Origin: Daphnia pulex
Taxonomy: Eukaryota; Arthropoda; Branchiopoda; Diplostraca; Daphniidae
DNA length: 64,000 bases
Assembly (NCBI RefSeq): GCF_021134715.1
Contig: NC_060019.1
Coordinates: 1,612,001 to 1,676,000, forward strand
Reading direction: 5' to 3'
A program made the position numbers and the translations under genes. This document shows positions 42,022-55,557 of this stretch, piece by piece (the stretch's first letter is position 1; each line of letters opens with the position of its first letter). Below the pieces are notes generated by a model that saw nothing but the letters and a program-made list of their open reading frames with translations, was not told the DNA's origin and made no database searches.

Positions 42022-43203
42022 ATGGCGGTTTCAAAATACAATTATGATATTCCTTATAAATGTCGTGGACAAAATGCAGAATCCCTGTTCACCCTGTAAG
42101 TAGACCATGACAAACACTTCACGTGATGTAATTTAAAGTTGCTAGTCATCAAAATCAGACAGTACTTGATTCTGTATTTTTAAAATGATGGAAATTCTGT
42201 TTCTCTCTCACCAACTCCCTAAATGATGATGATTTTCTAATTGATTGTTGATGTACCACCAGGTGCACAAGAGTGGTTGCACTCAATATTGTTTCACATT
42301 TGGTTGTGGCCCAATCTTTACCGGGAAATGTAAAAAATGTACTAGTCACACTGCTAGGGAGACGAGGTCTGCTGACAGGTCCAGTTCTAAGATCCTTGAT
42401 TCATGTAGATTTAAAATCACTAGACTTGACTGGCTCGAAAGTGAGGGATTCTACAGTGAGAATACTTCAGTCTCTGACAAAACTTTCATCTCTACTCATT
42501 CCTGGAAATGAAGTCTCAACATTAGGTAAACAATACAAAAATTTTATTTAATAAAACTGAAACTGACTCATAATAAGATAAATTTTCTTCATTTAGGTCT
42601 TGTCCAATTATTCCCTTATTTACCTCACCTGGAAGAGCTTGACTTATCAAACAGTAAAGTGGATGATGAAGTATTGATTTCTCTCACCAACAGCTGTCCC
42701 AAACTCCGTGTCATCATTCTGAGGAAATGCCCCAGTTTCACAGATAGGGGCTTCAAATTTCTAGCGACCGAACTGTACAATATCCTTGTCCTTGACGTCG
42801 GATACACAAAGGTAATATCCATGTGACATTGTCCGTTAAGTCTGTAAATAGATGAACCCTTATTTTATACTGCCTATACGACAACAGGTGACAGACGACG
42901 GTTTGGCAGCATTGAGCAGGGGCCCGTCTCGCCATAAATTGAAGGAATTAAACATTGACGGGTGCCAGCAATTGACTTCATCGTGCGGGTCGCACCTGGA
43001 CGCTTTTCCTAGCATCTCGGAGTTGAGCTTCAACAATTGCCCTCTTCTTTTAGCCAACGAATGGTTTCTAAGGTAGGTGTTGTCGTGTTGATTAACACAT
43101 TACGCAATTTCTCATCTTAACTGCATTTTCTCTCGTTTTTCTTAGCTTCAGCTGCGATAAAATGAAGACCAAATTGAAAAACATTTCATTTACTATCGAG
43201 TAA
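42022..43203 (+). CDS. Leucine-rich-repeat protein (AMN1/F-box-LRR-like)
   Basis: Exons: 42022-42095, 42263-42525, 42597-42811, 42888-43072 and 43146-43203 (264 aa). Repeats of about 25 residues carry LRR motifs: LKSLDLTGSKVRDSTV, LEELDLSNSKVDDEVL, LRVIILRKCPSFTDRGF, ILVLDVGYTKVTDDGL and LKELNIDGCQQL. The last ones are the cysteine-containing type found in AMN1 and F-box LRR proteins. No F-box, signal peptide or membrane helix is visible. It is probably an intracellular adaptor; the exact orthologue is not clear. Confidence 0.82.
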
Positions 43204-44121
43204 AAGTTTGTCATTTTCCCCCTTAACCCAAAACCCTAAATTCTAAAGAAAGAACAATGAACCTTTTTTGCACGATGACTTTTCTTCAAGATTTTTCTTG
43301 AACTTGGTGTGTCAATTTACAATACACAGCGTGTTTAGTATACAGAACTCAATCAAGTGTATTCTCAAATCGTCTTTCTTCCTATACACGAAGGCCTCAT
43401 TCTTATTATTAATTATTTTTTGATAAATTTTGGTATATTATGTATACTGTATGAGAGACGCGCGAGAGGCAGCTAGGAGAGAAAAAAAAATACATTCGGA
43501 TTCCTTTTCAATCAGTTAAGTTTAACTCTATATAATTTAAAATAACGTTTTTTTTTTTGTTTTTTACGGATACGTGGGGCTGTGGTGGTGTGATGGTGGT
43601 ACGGTACGTAGCAAAAGAATTATTAAGTTTAATTTGAATTATTTGGGTTAAATTCGGGAGGATTAAATACTTTTCTTTACGCCTAGATAGGTACTCGTAT
43701 TATAAATGGAATGTGTGATGTCTCGCTGGAATGGATAATAAGAAACTCCGCCGCGAAGAGGGTGGTGGGGGGGGGGGTTTAAAATATAAGTGACGACAGT
43801 AATTAAAGGAAATAAACAAATGAAACAATTGATAGAGAGAAACCTGGGAAAAAGGAGACCGCGTGACCACAATCTCCTTTCGCTATGCAGATCTGACGTG
43901 TAAACGTGCTACTTCCAAACATGTTTGGGGGGGGAGGGGCTGCATCGAGAAAGATTACATTAAAAAAAGGACACGAGAGAAGGTGTGTGAGTGACTAAAC
44001 CAACGTCTCCTTACCCTTAGAATATATTAAGAAAATTAAATTAAAAATCCTAAAGCAAAAAAAGGGGAGAAATGAGAGGCCGGATGGAGCAGAAAAATGT
44101 GTTTTAAGTTTTCTTTTTTTT
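43204..44121. other. Convergent 3' flanks of the LRR gene and KIF21
   Basis: No gene. Contains G-runs (43768-43777, 43927-43935) and GGTGGT tracts, compatible with long 3' untranslated regions. Confidence 0.5.
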
Positions 44122-47100
44122 TTAAAAAGATTCACCGGCCTCGGGAGAGATGCTGTCGACATTGGAACGCAACCTCCAAATGTTGACCGTGTTATCGTTG
44201 GAGGCTGTGAAAATGTTGGTGGAATTGAAAGCGATGGCATTGACTGAGGCAGAGTGGGCCCGCATTTCGCCGACCGGCTCCCAAGATTCCGTCGACCAGA
44301 GACGCAGGACACCTCCGCGGCATCCGGAGATGACGAGACGCTGGGGCAGGTGAACCAGACCGCAGATCCAGTCACGGTGGACGTTGGAGAGCGACAGGAC
44401 TTGCTCGCCCTGCTCAATGTCCCACAGTTTGATGCAAGCGTCACGTGAGCCGGAGACTAGGGACGTGCCGCTCAACGAAAGACACTGGACACCATCGTAA
44501 TGGGGTGGATCCAAATTAAACCTAAACAAATTATGAAAATTTAAAATTTGGGGTTTCCAGTTACTTTTAAAAGAAAAATCCTGAAATTTACCTGGGACTC
44601 AGCACTCCAGTGGCTCCATCACGGACTTCAAACACTTTGACGTAGTGATCTTTGGATCCAGTAATGACAAATTCCACCTTGTCGTTGGCGTCCGACTCGA
44701 TGCCGGCCATTGGGGCGTTGCCCACCGCCAGACACATGACGGCCGCCTGGTGACCGCCACTCAATTTGCCAGTGCTGCTGAATTTACGAATGTCCCAGAT
44801 GCGGACCTGACTGCCGGCCGCGGCGTAGAGCACGGCGCTGCTCTGCCCGCTCAGGGCAATGTCGTTAATCGACGCCTCGCCCTGCGGGAGCTGCAGACTC
44901 CGGGTGCTGGTCGTATTGGCCTGATTGCCGCTGGCCGGCCATCCCGATGAGCTCAGAGTCTTGATGCACCGGCTCGGTGATTGCCTCAAATCCCAAACTT
45001 TGACGTAGGCCGATGATGCGGTAAAGACGAGCCCAGTTTCCGGCGAATACTTGACGGCCACCACATTGTTGGGGTGACGATCCAGTGACTGGATTTCAAC
45101 CCCGGAATGGAGATCCCAAACTTTGACGGTCCGATCTAACCCATCGTCATAATAAAAGAAAATTATTTTAGATTCCAAGCCCCCAAAAATGTGTTTTCAT
45201 TTCAAATTACCTTTTGAAGCTGAGAAGAGATTGGCATCCGTGGCACAAATGGAAAGTACTGCCTGGCAATGCCCTTCGGCCGTCCGTGTGCAGATTAGAG
45301 GTGATTTATTGCTGAGCTAAAAAGAATGATTGAAAAGGAATGTAATCACAGAAACTAAAGATTCTGTCCAGCCAAAAAAAGAAAGAAAAATACTTGGAAC
45401 ATGCACTGTAAGCTATTATTATTGCAAACCTTCAAAAAACAACTCTGACGACCACTAGCCAAAAGCCAAACAAACAAAAAAAAGTTTGGTCATTCTTGTA
45501 TGTTATTTATTTTTTACCTTGCCCTGGAATGGATGGACGACCCCGCGATCGGGAACGGGCTCCTGGCCAACGTTGGTGCCGTGAGTCAGCCGTGAAAAGA
45601 CGTTGGGATTCTCCTCGCGACTCGTGCCGCCTCGTCGGAATGTGGGTGGCGAAGCCGGTGGTGTCGGAGACGTGTCACCCGGCTCGCTGGATTTAGACAT
45701 AAGGCATGACGGTGGCAAGCGTAAAACAACAACAAAAAAAAGGAGGAGGAGGAGGAGGAGGCAGAAGCGGCAGCGTCACAGCCCAATCATGAAAAATAAT
45801 AAAAAAAGAAAAAAGAAAAGATAAGCACAAAAACAGGTCAATCAAAAAAGTCAGTCCATAAGTTTTGAAGAAAAATAGACATAAGCCGTTCACAGATGAT
45901 TATAGAAGATGGGTAGAATATTAATAGATTAATATATGTTTATGTATAGATGTCGCGAAAGAGAATAAAAATAAATAAAAAAGACACCGGAAAGACAAAT
46001 AGAAAAAAAGATTCTGTTTTTCCGTTTGAATGAATGTTGCGTGAAGAAGAAGAATTGGAAGAAGAAGAAAAAGCTACTTACGAAGAGCTAAGCTTGGCCA
46101 GTAAGTTTGAATTGCTGTGATTAGCAGATTTGCGGGGTAGGCGAGGAGAAGCGAGGGAACTGGTGGAGGTGGTCATGTTCTGGGGGGGAGTGATGGCCAA
46201 GTGGTCCACCCGATGGATGTTGTCCGACGAAGGACCCCGACTTCCCCGAATGTCGATCCTGCAAACACAAAACAAAATAAATAAATAAAACCATCAGGAA
46301 AAGTGCCAAGAAAAATAAATTCAATGCCAAATTGTTACTTTTGCGAGCGAGCAATGTTGGGAATGGGCGGCAGATCAACCAACGGCTCGACGATGGGTGG
46401 CGGAAGAGTGGGCGGACCACCGCCGCCGCCGCCGCCGCCGCCACTAACTGAGACGACGCCTTCATAGTAAAGCAAATCTTCAGGGGCGGCAAACGTCAAA
46501 CGTCTGGCCTTCTTACTGATCTTCTTACTGTAGCGGCCACTGCCCGTGGCGTTGGTGGCCGTCGTGGCCCCGCTGGCGACGCTCTCGGCTGGCGAAGGAG
46601 AACGGGAACGGGAACGAGACGAAATTCCTCCTCCGCCTCCACCCGGCTCTTCCAGGGCTGACGAGCTGTTGGTCGTGCCAGTCGCCAGCAGATTGTACAC
46701 CTCCAAATCAGAGTGGGCCAGCATGTGCTGCAGCAGCTGTTGGTGAACGGCGTCGCGTTCCAGCACTTGCTTCACTTGATTCTGCAGCTCCTTGTTGCTG
46801 GCCTCGCGCTGGGCCGCCAATGTGGCATGATTGAGACTCATGTTAATCAGTTTGGCGAACAAGTAACGGGCCTCTTCCATATCATTAGGCTGGATGGCCA
46901 ATTCCATATCCAAATCACCTTGTCCCTCCTGGGAAAAAATAAAACAATTTCAAATTAATTCCAAAACTCTTCCAGGAAAAAACAAAACAAATTGAATTTT
47001 TACTTTGGTCTCTTCAATCTGGACGATATTCCGCTGGCATTCAGCAATGTTTTCCTGGACGTACTCGATGTTGGCTTTGAGACTCTCCAACTGGTCGTCC

Positions 47101-50100
47101 AGTTCGCGGATGTAACTTTCTTCCTTGCCCCGCATAAAGGCCCTGTCGCGGATCCTGAGGGTCTCGGACAGCGAACGGCCGAGTTCGTCGCGAACGCCCA
47201 TCAATCGTTCCAGATCTTTCTCCAGTTGCGAGACCGTCAGCCGGTTGAGGGCCATCTGCGAGAGATTGTGCTCCAGTTTGTGCCATTTCTGCTTGGCCAC
47301 TTTGGGCGAGTACATGGGCTGGCGTGGCTTGCGAGAATTGCGTCCAGATTGGACGACACGGCCGGACGCCCGATCGCTCAAGTTTCCCTGACGGGCCTGG
47401 ACTTTGCGGAGGGCGTTGACTTCCTCCTGTTTCCGTTTGAGGACAGTCTCCTTGACTCGCTTGTCCATCTGCAGCGTGCGAATTTCGTTCTCTCTCTTGC
47501 GAGACTCTTTACGCAACTGGGCAATTTCTCGGGTCCGTTTCAGTTCAATCTCCTTGTGACGGTTGGCGTCCTCTTTCATCTTTTGCATCAGCTTGACCTG
47601 GACAAAAGAAACAACACAAAATTTAGTGACGTGAAAAAAAAAAGATCAAACGGTTTAGCCAACTGGACGATGGCGCTGACGTGTACCTTGTTACGTTTCA
47701 TGTCCAGGAGGTCATTCTTGAGCGATTTGAGTTGACGTTCACTGTCACCCTGACTCTTTAAGAGTTTTGCATGTTCCTGCTGGGCGGCTTGGAATTTTTT
47801 CAGGCGCGACTGCAAGTCGGACAATTTCCGCTCGTAGTCCTCGCGAACCCGACGGAGCGTGCCCTCCACATTCGGATTAGACGGACCGTGGTTTTGAGCA
47901 AATCTAAAAGAGAATTCCCAGTTTATATTAAAGAATCGATGGAGTAAATTCATCTGGTAAAATCAATACCCTGCCAGGACTTTGTCCCGTTCTTCCGTAG
48001 TGGCCCGGATGCGTTCCTGGAGCTGGACAAGTTTCTCCTCGTAGTGATGCTTCATTATGTCCAGTCGACGTTGCGAGAGCTCGAGCTCCTCGATGAGTTG
48101 CTGCTTGACGCTGATCTCCGACGTGAGTTCAGCCAATTCCGCACTGTACATGCCTCCGTTCTCATCGGCTTGATTGGCTTCATCGTCGCTGCTGCTGCTT
48201 CCGCTGTCTCCGTCGCCTCCGTCGCTCTCCCCTTCGGCACTGGACGGCGTGTTATCTTCCTCCTCGTCACTGGCCTCGCCGCTGCTCATCGCTCGCGATT
48301 GCCCGGCGTTGCTGCTGGGCTCCATCGACGACACGGAAGCTTCCATGGCGGAATCATTACCGCCGCTGATTTCGCGTCGCAATTGATTTTTCTGCAGCAG
48401 CGTTTTATCCTGGACACACCCCAAAATAATTTCCAGTTAAATTCAAAGTTTTTCGGGGTTTCAATTTGAAAATTTGTCATTTCACCTTTTCCAGATTGCG
48501 CTTGGCTTCCTCGATGAGGACGTTGACGGAGCTGTTGAGTTTGCGGGGTGAGAGTCCGCCCTTGTGTGGCGATTTGTTGGTCTGCAGAGTGGCGGCCCTG
48601 AGACGCAGTTGAGACGCCATGCTCTCCGACTCGCACAGTCTGGCCTTGAGCTCTTCAATCTCCATGAGATAGTGCTGGACCATCTGAGTGATGTCAGAGT
48701 CGGATCCGGCTTTGCTCCAGGTGGAGGCCGCCTTTTGGGCCTGCAGCTCCACGTTGCGCACCGTCATGGAATTGACCGTCTCCTGTAGGGCCTTCAGTCT
48801 GGTTCGCATCGTCTGATTTTCCGCCTGGAGTAGACGATTCTCGTGGAACATGTCGTTCACCGCTTCATGGCCGTCCTCGCTCACGACTCGTTTACCCTGG
48901 AAAAAAAGAGAAAAAAGAGAAAAGTTAACCCCGTTATTAAACTAAGCGTTTCCTCCCCCTCCCAATTGCGCCATTAAAACTGACCTGTTTATATTCAGCC
49001 AATTCTTGCTGCAGTTGTAGAATTTCTTGACGCAAGAGCGCAATCGTCCGGCTACTTCGATCCTTTTAAATTTCGCCAAAAAATTTATTATTCGTAAACT
49101 TTTTTAATGGAATCGAAGGGAAATGCGTAGAGATACCTGATTAAGAACGACACGATTCTTGATGTTGCGGGCCCTATTGGCGTACTTGAGTGTGTTGAGC
49201 GTCTCCATAAAGTCGCGGTCGGATGGCGAACAGCAGGCAATCATCAGCGTGCGACTATTACCTAAGGGAAACGGTCAAGAATAAAAAAAGGAAACAATAA
49301 AATGACCTCTTTCCTTTCTTAATTTAACTGCGGTGTTTTATCGACCGCATCAGAGTGTGTAGTACAGTACCTCCTAAGGAGTCCTGAAGGAGCCGAGTCA
49401 GCTTAGAGTCGCGATAGGGTACGTGGAGGGCCTTGCGTGCAGCGTCACCCAATGCGGAGATAACATTGCCGAGGGCCAACTGCGAAGAAAGCCATCCATC
49501 AATTCAGACTTGTGTGTCATTTAAAAAATGTAATCAATATTATCTATTATATAATACCAGGCCGCAGTTGATGGAAATTCCTTCTTTGGCTCGATCGCCA
49601 GTCGCTCCGGTTCGTTTAAGCCTTTCCGATCCGGCCAGATCGACAAAATGCAATTTAGCCGAAAGCGTCTCCAACTCGGATCCAGCGTCTCCTCCGTTCG
49701 ATCCGCCAGTTCCATTAGGCTGGCCTTCATCACTGTCCCCATTCCCGTTCTATTAGCAAATAAATAAATGACAAAGAAAAAAAAGGACACGATGAATTGG
49801 CATTCAAGGAATGGAACTCGGTGGCCATGGCAACGTGAAGAAGAAATAAAGGGGGGAATCCAACCTGAGCCGGAGCTAGCCGTTGCTGGCGGATGTGCAA
49901 CGTGAAAATGGCGTGACTGCGAGACGACTGGGCATTCATCTGGGTCGAGGCGGTTGTGCGCGCTAGGGCGCCCATGTGTAAGCAATGCATTGCCTCGTCC
50001 GTGCTCGCCACCGACTTGCTGGTCGCTCCAGCCACGTAGATTCCGCCCATCTGGTCCTCGTGAATCCGCATATCCGAACGTTGACCCTGCGTAGGACACG

Positions 50101-53100
50101 AATTACATCAATACACAAGTTATTTACACCAACCCCCAAGGGGGTCGAATGGAATTGTGAAACAATGTCGTTTAGAAATCCATTCAAGAAAAAATCCGAT
50201 GGATGTGGGTCCACCTTGTGACTGGGTCGAACCTTGAAAAAAAAAGAAAGAAAGAAAAAGGTCTTTCTCTCTTTCTCTCTGCTGACTGAACAATTATGGC
50301 AGATCTAGTTCATCCTTGAATTAGAAAATCTGTCCAACCATTTGACCTCCTTTCCTTTATTAACGTCAACATCTCAACGTTCGATTAAGCCACCGTAAAA
50401 GCGGAATTTCGGTTGTCTCTTATCCGAAATTCCGGAAATATTTTTTCTATTCTGGAAAAGAAAAAGAAACTAAAAAATAATAATGATTTACCCGAGTGGT
50501 TGGCTCTAAAAGATCGATAATCTCCTCGTTGTAGAGTTCGAGGAATTGAGCCTGGACTCTGAATTCGGGCGGCGTTTGTCCAATTTGGATGGCCTCCTCC
50601 CTCAGCATCTCAATTCCGTTGAAGAGATGGTGAACCGAGCGAGGTAAGATGCCCACGTTATCACTCATCGAGCAGAGTTGCTGGTCCGCCTCCAATCCCG
50701 TGCCCATAGAATACGTTTTGCCGCTCCCAGTCTACTCGCCCAGCCACAGACAAATTGGTTATCATTAGAGGAGGCTTCTTTTTTTAAATAATAATCAAAA
50801 AAGAAAAGAAAAAAAGCTCTTTTTATTATTAAAACGACATACCTGTCCGTAGGCCAAGACTGTAGCGTTATAACCCTGAAGGCAGCCTTCGATGAGATGC
50901 CGGACGCAGGTGTTATAAATATGCACCTGTGATAAAAGAGAGAGAAAAGATTTTTTGGTTTAGTCAAACAATGAACGTGTTCGTTTTTCTTTCTTCTTCA
51001 AAGATATTCTTATTCTTTTGGGTGGATTTCGCACCTGGCCGCTGTCCATGTCGAAGACGTAATCATAGGTGAACGCCTTATCAGCACCGAGGATGACCTG
51101 CGGCTCACCTGAGATCACTGTCGTGCACGTCCGGCACATATCTATCACTTCTCTGGCCGACTGCGGGCGTATTCTGGTACGGAGACGAAAAACAAACAAA
51201 CAAACACGTTCAAAAATGGCCACGGTCGTAAATCACGTAATCAAGCGTGTAACAAACGAAAGGAGAAAACTGGTTATTTCAATATCACCAAAAGCGGTTA
51301 TTTTAGACAAAATCTCTTTCTCAAATTTTTCCCTTTTTCGCTCGGTGCGTAAATATTGCGTAGGTATGTTAAGCCATACGTACTACTACACGACCGAAAG
51401 AAGTTATTTACAACCAGATAAGAATCAGCATTCCTTTTAGTCACGGTGATATGGCCCTCCCCCGAGAAAAAACAACTTTTTCTCTCCTATTTTTTAACTT
51501 CACATCGTTAAAAATAAACAGCACTGGACAGATGGAACAAAAGGTTTAGAAGAAGAAGAAGAATAAGATTTTTCTGCGGTTTTTTCCTTTTTACAATAGG
51601 ATCTTCTCCGGTTCATTTCGTCACGAGTGTTGTTTTTACGACATCTACCAACACCTGACGGACGCCCCCCCCATATCTAAAAAGAAAGATGATGATTTCA
51701 TTTTTAACTTCATTTTAATAGACTTATGGCTCTTTTTTTTTATTTTTCAAAAGTTGGAAGAAAAAACTGGCCGACCTTCGGTCAAATGGCAGTCCCAGGC
51801 ATTAAAATGCAAACGGGGCCTCCTGCCTCAAGTGAAACAAAAGTGAAACTCTACACGCCCAGTTCACACAACCGGAATGCTCTTTCTACGTTCGAAAAAA
51901 AATAAAACAGAAAATTCCCGACATGTTGGAGAGTTGAATAATGTCCGATAGTGTGTGCACAGGTGAAACACAAAGTCGTTTTTGGGATTCCTCGTTGGCT
52001 CCTATGAAGAAGAAGAAGAAACTGTTGGAACAAAAATTGTTTGATGACAAACAAGGAGCGAGAAGTGAAAGCCGAGAACAAGCAAAAGTCACAAAGAGAA
52101 AAATAGACGTCCAGGGTGGGCACTGGGCAGCACAAGGCTGGTATAAAAAAAAAGAGCAAAGGACGACCAGTTTTTCTTTTTTAGTTAAGACTAATTATCA
52201 TTTTCTTCAGAGTTATTCTTATCAGCAACAACACGAACGTCAGAGGACAAATGAAACGCTCACGCACCAAAGGGTTTAACAAAAACATCTTTTTGTTCCA
52301 GGAGGGAAAAAAGAAAAATTTCCTAAAATGGTCCGCTGGCAAAAGAATCGATGGGCGTCGACTGCCCAGCCAGAGAAAAGCCATGCGGATACACTGGCCG
52401 CTCTCCGATAAGGAAGAAAACAACAACGCGCGCCACAACGGGACGAAATCCATTCAATCTTTTTTCGTTTCGTTTTCTCGGAAGGTTTTATTTCATCCAA
52501 ATGCACTTCCTTTTCTCCCCCATCCATCCATCTGAAATCGTCTCGAAAAAGCCAAACTTGACGTGGAACATTGGAACGACGACGACGACGATTTCAAACG
52601 AAAGCGACGCCCAAAACGGGAGAAAAGAAATTCCAGCGGGAGAATATTGGCCCTTTTTCAAGGTCCCTCATTTTCATAATATTCAAATTTGATCTTTTCG
52701 TGTTGGTTACTGCCGTAAACATAGGAATGAAACGGTCCGATCAACATCCAATTAATCGCCAATCTATTTTTCGAAAAAGAAATTCAACCCAAAATAAATG
52801 AATAAAAGAAGAGAAAACAGTTCAGCAAAAATTCGGGCTGAATGATGTAACACACGACCCTGAACGAACCGCATATGGAAGAAAGTGACGAAATACCAAA
52901 AAATAACTCGGCACATTTTTGTTTAAAAAATTTAGTGGTGGGGCCTAATAGAACCGAGCGTGGACATTTTCACGAAAAAAGTGTGCACGCGTGTGAAATG
53001 AGAGACTCTTGTCTGTCAAAGCCTCACGGACTTGTTCCCTATAAGGTCTCGGGATAAAAGAGAGAGAGAGGACACACACAAACACAAAAGGGTCTTGGGT

Positions 53101-54014
53101 CAACACTAAAGCCCTACCCCTTTTTTCTTTTCTTTTGATCATTTTCTCTGACCGAACGAAACCAACAGAGGTGATGATTTGACGTCAACAACAACCAGCT
53201 GCTGCTGCAATAGAAATTGAGGAACACCGCACAAGGGCGCGACAACGCCCGATTGGCTGGGCGTCAAAGGATCGATTTAGATATTTCACGGAGGGGCGCG
53301 GATTGCAACGCCCGACCGGAACGCTAACGGACTAGCTGAATCTCTGGTCGATCGTTAAAAATTGGCATCCTCCCAACTATGTACATAAGGAGGGTGGTGA
53401 AAAAGGAGGGGGGGGGGAAGCTGAGATCAATAACTGACGTCACTCTCACCCCCGGTGTGGGTCTATTGTCATGGAAGCCATTGGAGAGCACAACTTCTGC
53501 CTAAAAGGAAAAAAATATCGACCCCTATTTTGACTTGGAAATGTGTACTGTGCAGTGTCTCGTTATCTCCTGACGCACCTGGGCTAGTCGAAACGGTAGC
53601 GGACCCATTGCTTTTTTGACCGACAATCTGTGCGTTCCACTTTGTTTGTTTTTTGCTCCTAAAACAAAAAAACAAAACTAGGGTATACAACAGAAAAAAC
53701 CGTGTAGACGACCGGACAACAACACACACGCACAAGTCATAAAATAACGTCGTAGTAACTCGTTAAAATCCATTTACAAAGACGAGTGTGTGTGGTTGTA
53801 ACAAGCTGAACTGCTGGTGTGGGTGGGTGGTGGTATAACCCACTTCTTTTTTTTCACGTTAAAAAAAAAAGGGTTTCCTCTGCTTTATCACCGGGACCTT
53901 GGCCTCGGATTGGTTTCAAGCACACAGGTGGTGGTGGGTTTCATATTTGTGTGAGTGTGGAAATTCTTCTTACCTGACTGCGACCCGCACGCTTGTGGAA
54001 TCATCGTCCGCCAT
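44122..54014 (-). CDS. Kinesin-4 family motor KIF21 (A/B-like)
   Basis: A plus-end microtubule motor that restrains microtubule growth. Twenty exons, ends (high-low): 54014-53974, 51173-51035, 50926-50843, 50731-50492, 50232-50215, 50086-49865, 49749-49558, 49479-49371, 49261-49137, 49062-48985, 48896-48486, 48409-47970, 47903-47687, 47597-47004, 46928-46339, 46258-46082, 45686-45518, 45316-45211, 45135-44592 and 44521-44122. They join in frame to 1,631 aa (human KIF21A ~1,674). The motor carries [28 protein letters not shown] and [14 protein letters not shown] long coiled-coil stalk follows, with an acidic Ser/Asp segment ([20 protein letters not shown]). The C-terminal WD40 propeller contains [25 protein letters not shown] and [12 protein letters not shown]. 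Intron 1 is 2.8 kb. An 18-bp exon encodes VRPSHK in the motor. Confidence 0.96.
50215..50232 (-). other. 18-bp microexon in the KIF21 motor domain
   Basis: Bounded by TTCAAG acceptor and AAG|GTGGAC donor, adding six residues (VRPSHK) in the loop before the IHEDQMGG strand. Skipping it also keeps the frame, so alternative use is possible. Mammalian KIF21A has a short insert (KKSN) near this position. Confidence 0.6.
51174..53973 (-). other. First intron of KIF21
   Basis: Unusually long for this locus (2.8 kb against 55-90 bp elsewhere). It contains a patch at about 53190-53300 with CCAAT (GATTGG) and ATCGAT boxes, and a CTCCC...GGGAGG-like inverted repeat near 53370. These could be an internal promoter or enhancer. 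No ORF in it is supported. Confidence 0.5.
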
Positions 54015-54527
54015 TGCTGCTGCTGCTGCTGCTGTAATTTTTTGGCTGCAAGGATGACTGGCTAACACACGACGACGACGACCTACAGAACCAAGAAAAC
54101 ACATGTACACCTCAAGGTTTTGATTCATCATCATGCAAACGGCATCGAAGATATGCAAAAAAAAACTACCACTTTTTTCTCTTTCGTCCGTGACGGATGA
54201 GCTACTCTTCAAGACCTTAAAAGGATATTCAAATATTGAATATGATTTTACCATGTGCCATGCAACCACCGCCCCAACAGTCGGTCTTACCAAATAAATA
54301 AAAAATTAAAACACAGCTCCTGTGAAATTTACCTGGGATGAGGTTGAAACAAAAAAGAAGAAGAGTCCCGGTGAACTTATTGAAACTGCAGCGGGTCGAT
54401 AACGAACATCACACAGGATGTCCGGAATTGCTTCTCTTTTTATCGTTTCGTCTATTGTCTAGTCGTAAAGTTCGAGAGAGGAAAATTAAAAAAGAGGAAG
54501 CAAAACTACTATTGTTTAGCACTAGAC

Positions 54528-54546
54528 ACACACACACACACACACA
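54528..54546. repeat. (CA)n microsatellite
   Basis: About nine CA units in the region upstream of KIF21. Confidence 0.9.
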
Positions 54547-54954
54547 ATGGAGTAAAAAGAAATCAACGCTGGTAACAACACACTGCACGACTACTCGTCT
54601 GGCACCAGTAGACACCAGTCGACGAATAGTCTCTCATCATTTTGTCTCTCTCTACTATTTTTTAAATGTTTGAAACAGGTCGAAACTCGTCACACTCACT
54701 GACTGACGTGTTCGTTTTTTCGAAAAAAAGGAGAATAAGAATAAGACAGTTGTGTCTGAGGTTCAAAACGCTTCAAAAAAAGATGTGTGTGCACACACAA
54801 TAGGAACAAACAAGACAGCTGAGAGCAACGGTTTCGACCATCTGTGTGTCCCCTCACTGAATGAATAGAATCTTTCCTTGTGCAGTGTGTTGTTGGGGGC
54901 AGCCACACACACACACAAGAAGGGCAGAGCGCCAAGTCAATCAGGGGGAGACGA

Positions 54955-54969
54955 ACGCCATCTAGCGGT
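54955..54969 (+). promoter_or_regulatory. CTCF-like motif CGCCATCTAGCGG
   Basis: AACGCCATCTAGCGG. This is the best match in the window to the arthropod insulator consensus (GCGCCnnCTAGTGG-like), in intergenic DNA between KIF21 and HSDL2. Confidence 0.45.
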
Positions 54970-55525
54970 CGATATTACAAACTATACATTTCTTTCTTTT
55001 TTACTGAATGGAGTGAAATTGCCTAGAAAATGTTATGCTAATGCCTTAAGAACATGTTGACCTTGTACTGTTCACGTCCATTTCGGGACTGCTATTCGAC
55101 GAAAACGTCACGAATTGTAGTTCGTGTTCGACACACACTCACAGCAGCCGAAAGGGGAAACGAGGCTATACGTATGACTCTCGCATTTGTGTTGCCAGCA
55201 GCAGCACACGACTATAGTCGATTCATCATGTGTTAATAGGCCATGTTGAGAGATGGTGATCTAACCAGTTGTTAAGGTTATATGGACTATACTCCGGGCC
55301 GCTACGGGATCCATTGTCTTTTCAAAAACCTAAAAGTAAAACGTCCCGTTATGGTCACACGAGCAAGCAGCATTCAATCCGGATTGACGAGTCTCTATAG
55401 TAGTAGTGGATGACGGCGATTGTAGCTGCAACATCACCGCCACATATAAGACATCCAACAAGAGATTTGGCGCTTTCCTTTTCTATATTCTTGTCTTCAC
55501 CGCGACTACTCTACGAAAAGTGTAA

Positions 55526-55557
55526 TAGAGAGAGAGTCTCGGAGAGAGAGAGAGAGC
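55526..55557. repeat. GA-rich (GAGAG) tract
   Basis: Two runs, AGAGAGAGAG and GAGAGAGAGAGAGAG, separated by TCTCG. A possible GAGA-factor binding region as well as a simple repeat. Confidence 0.8.

Noticed and set aside
44645-44950. Long antisense ORFs opposite KIF21 exons (also 46992-47735 and 48044-48469)
   Set aside because: Mirror frames of GC-rich coding exons with no recognisable domains.
45720-45830. Arg/Lys-rich ORF over an AGG/AAG repeat
   Set aside because: Low-complexity intron sequence of KIF21.
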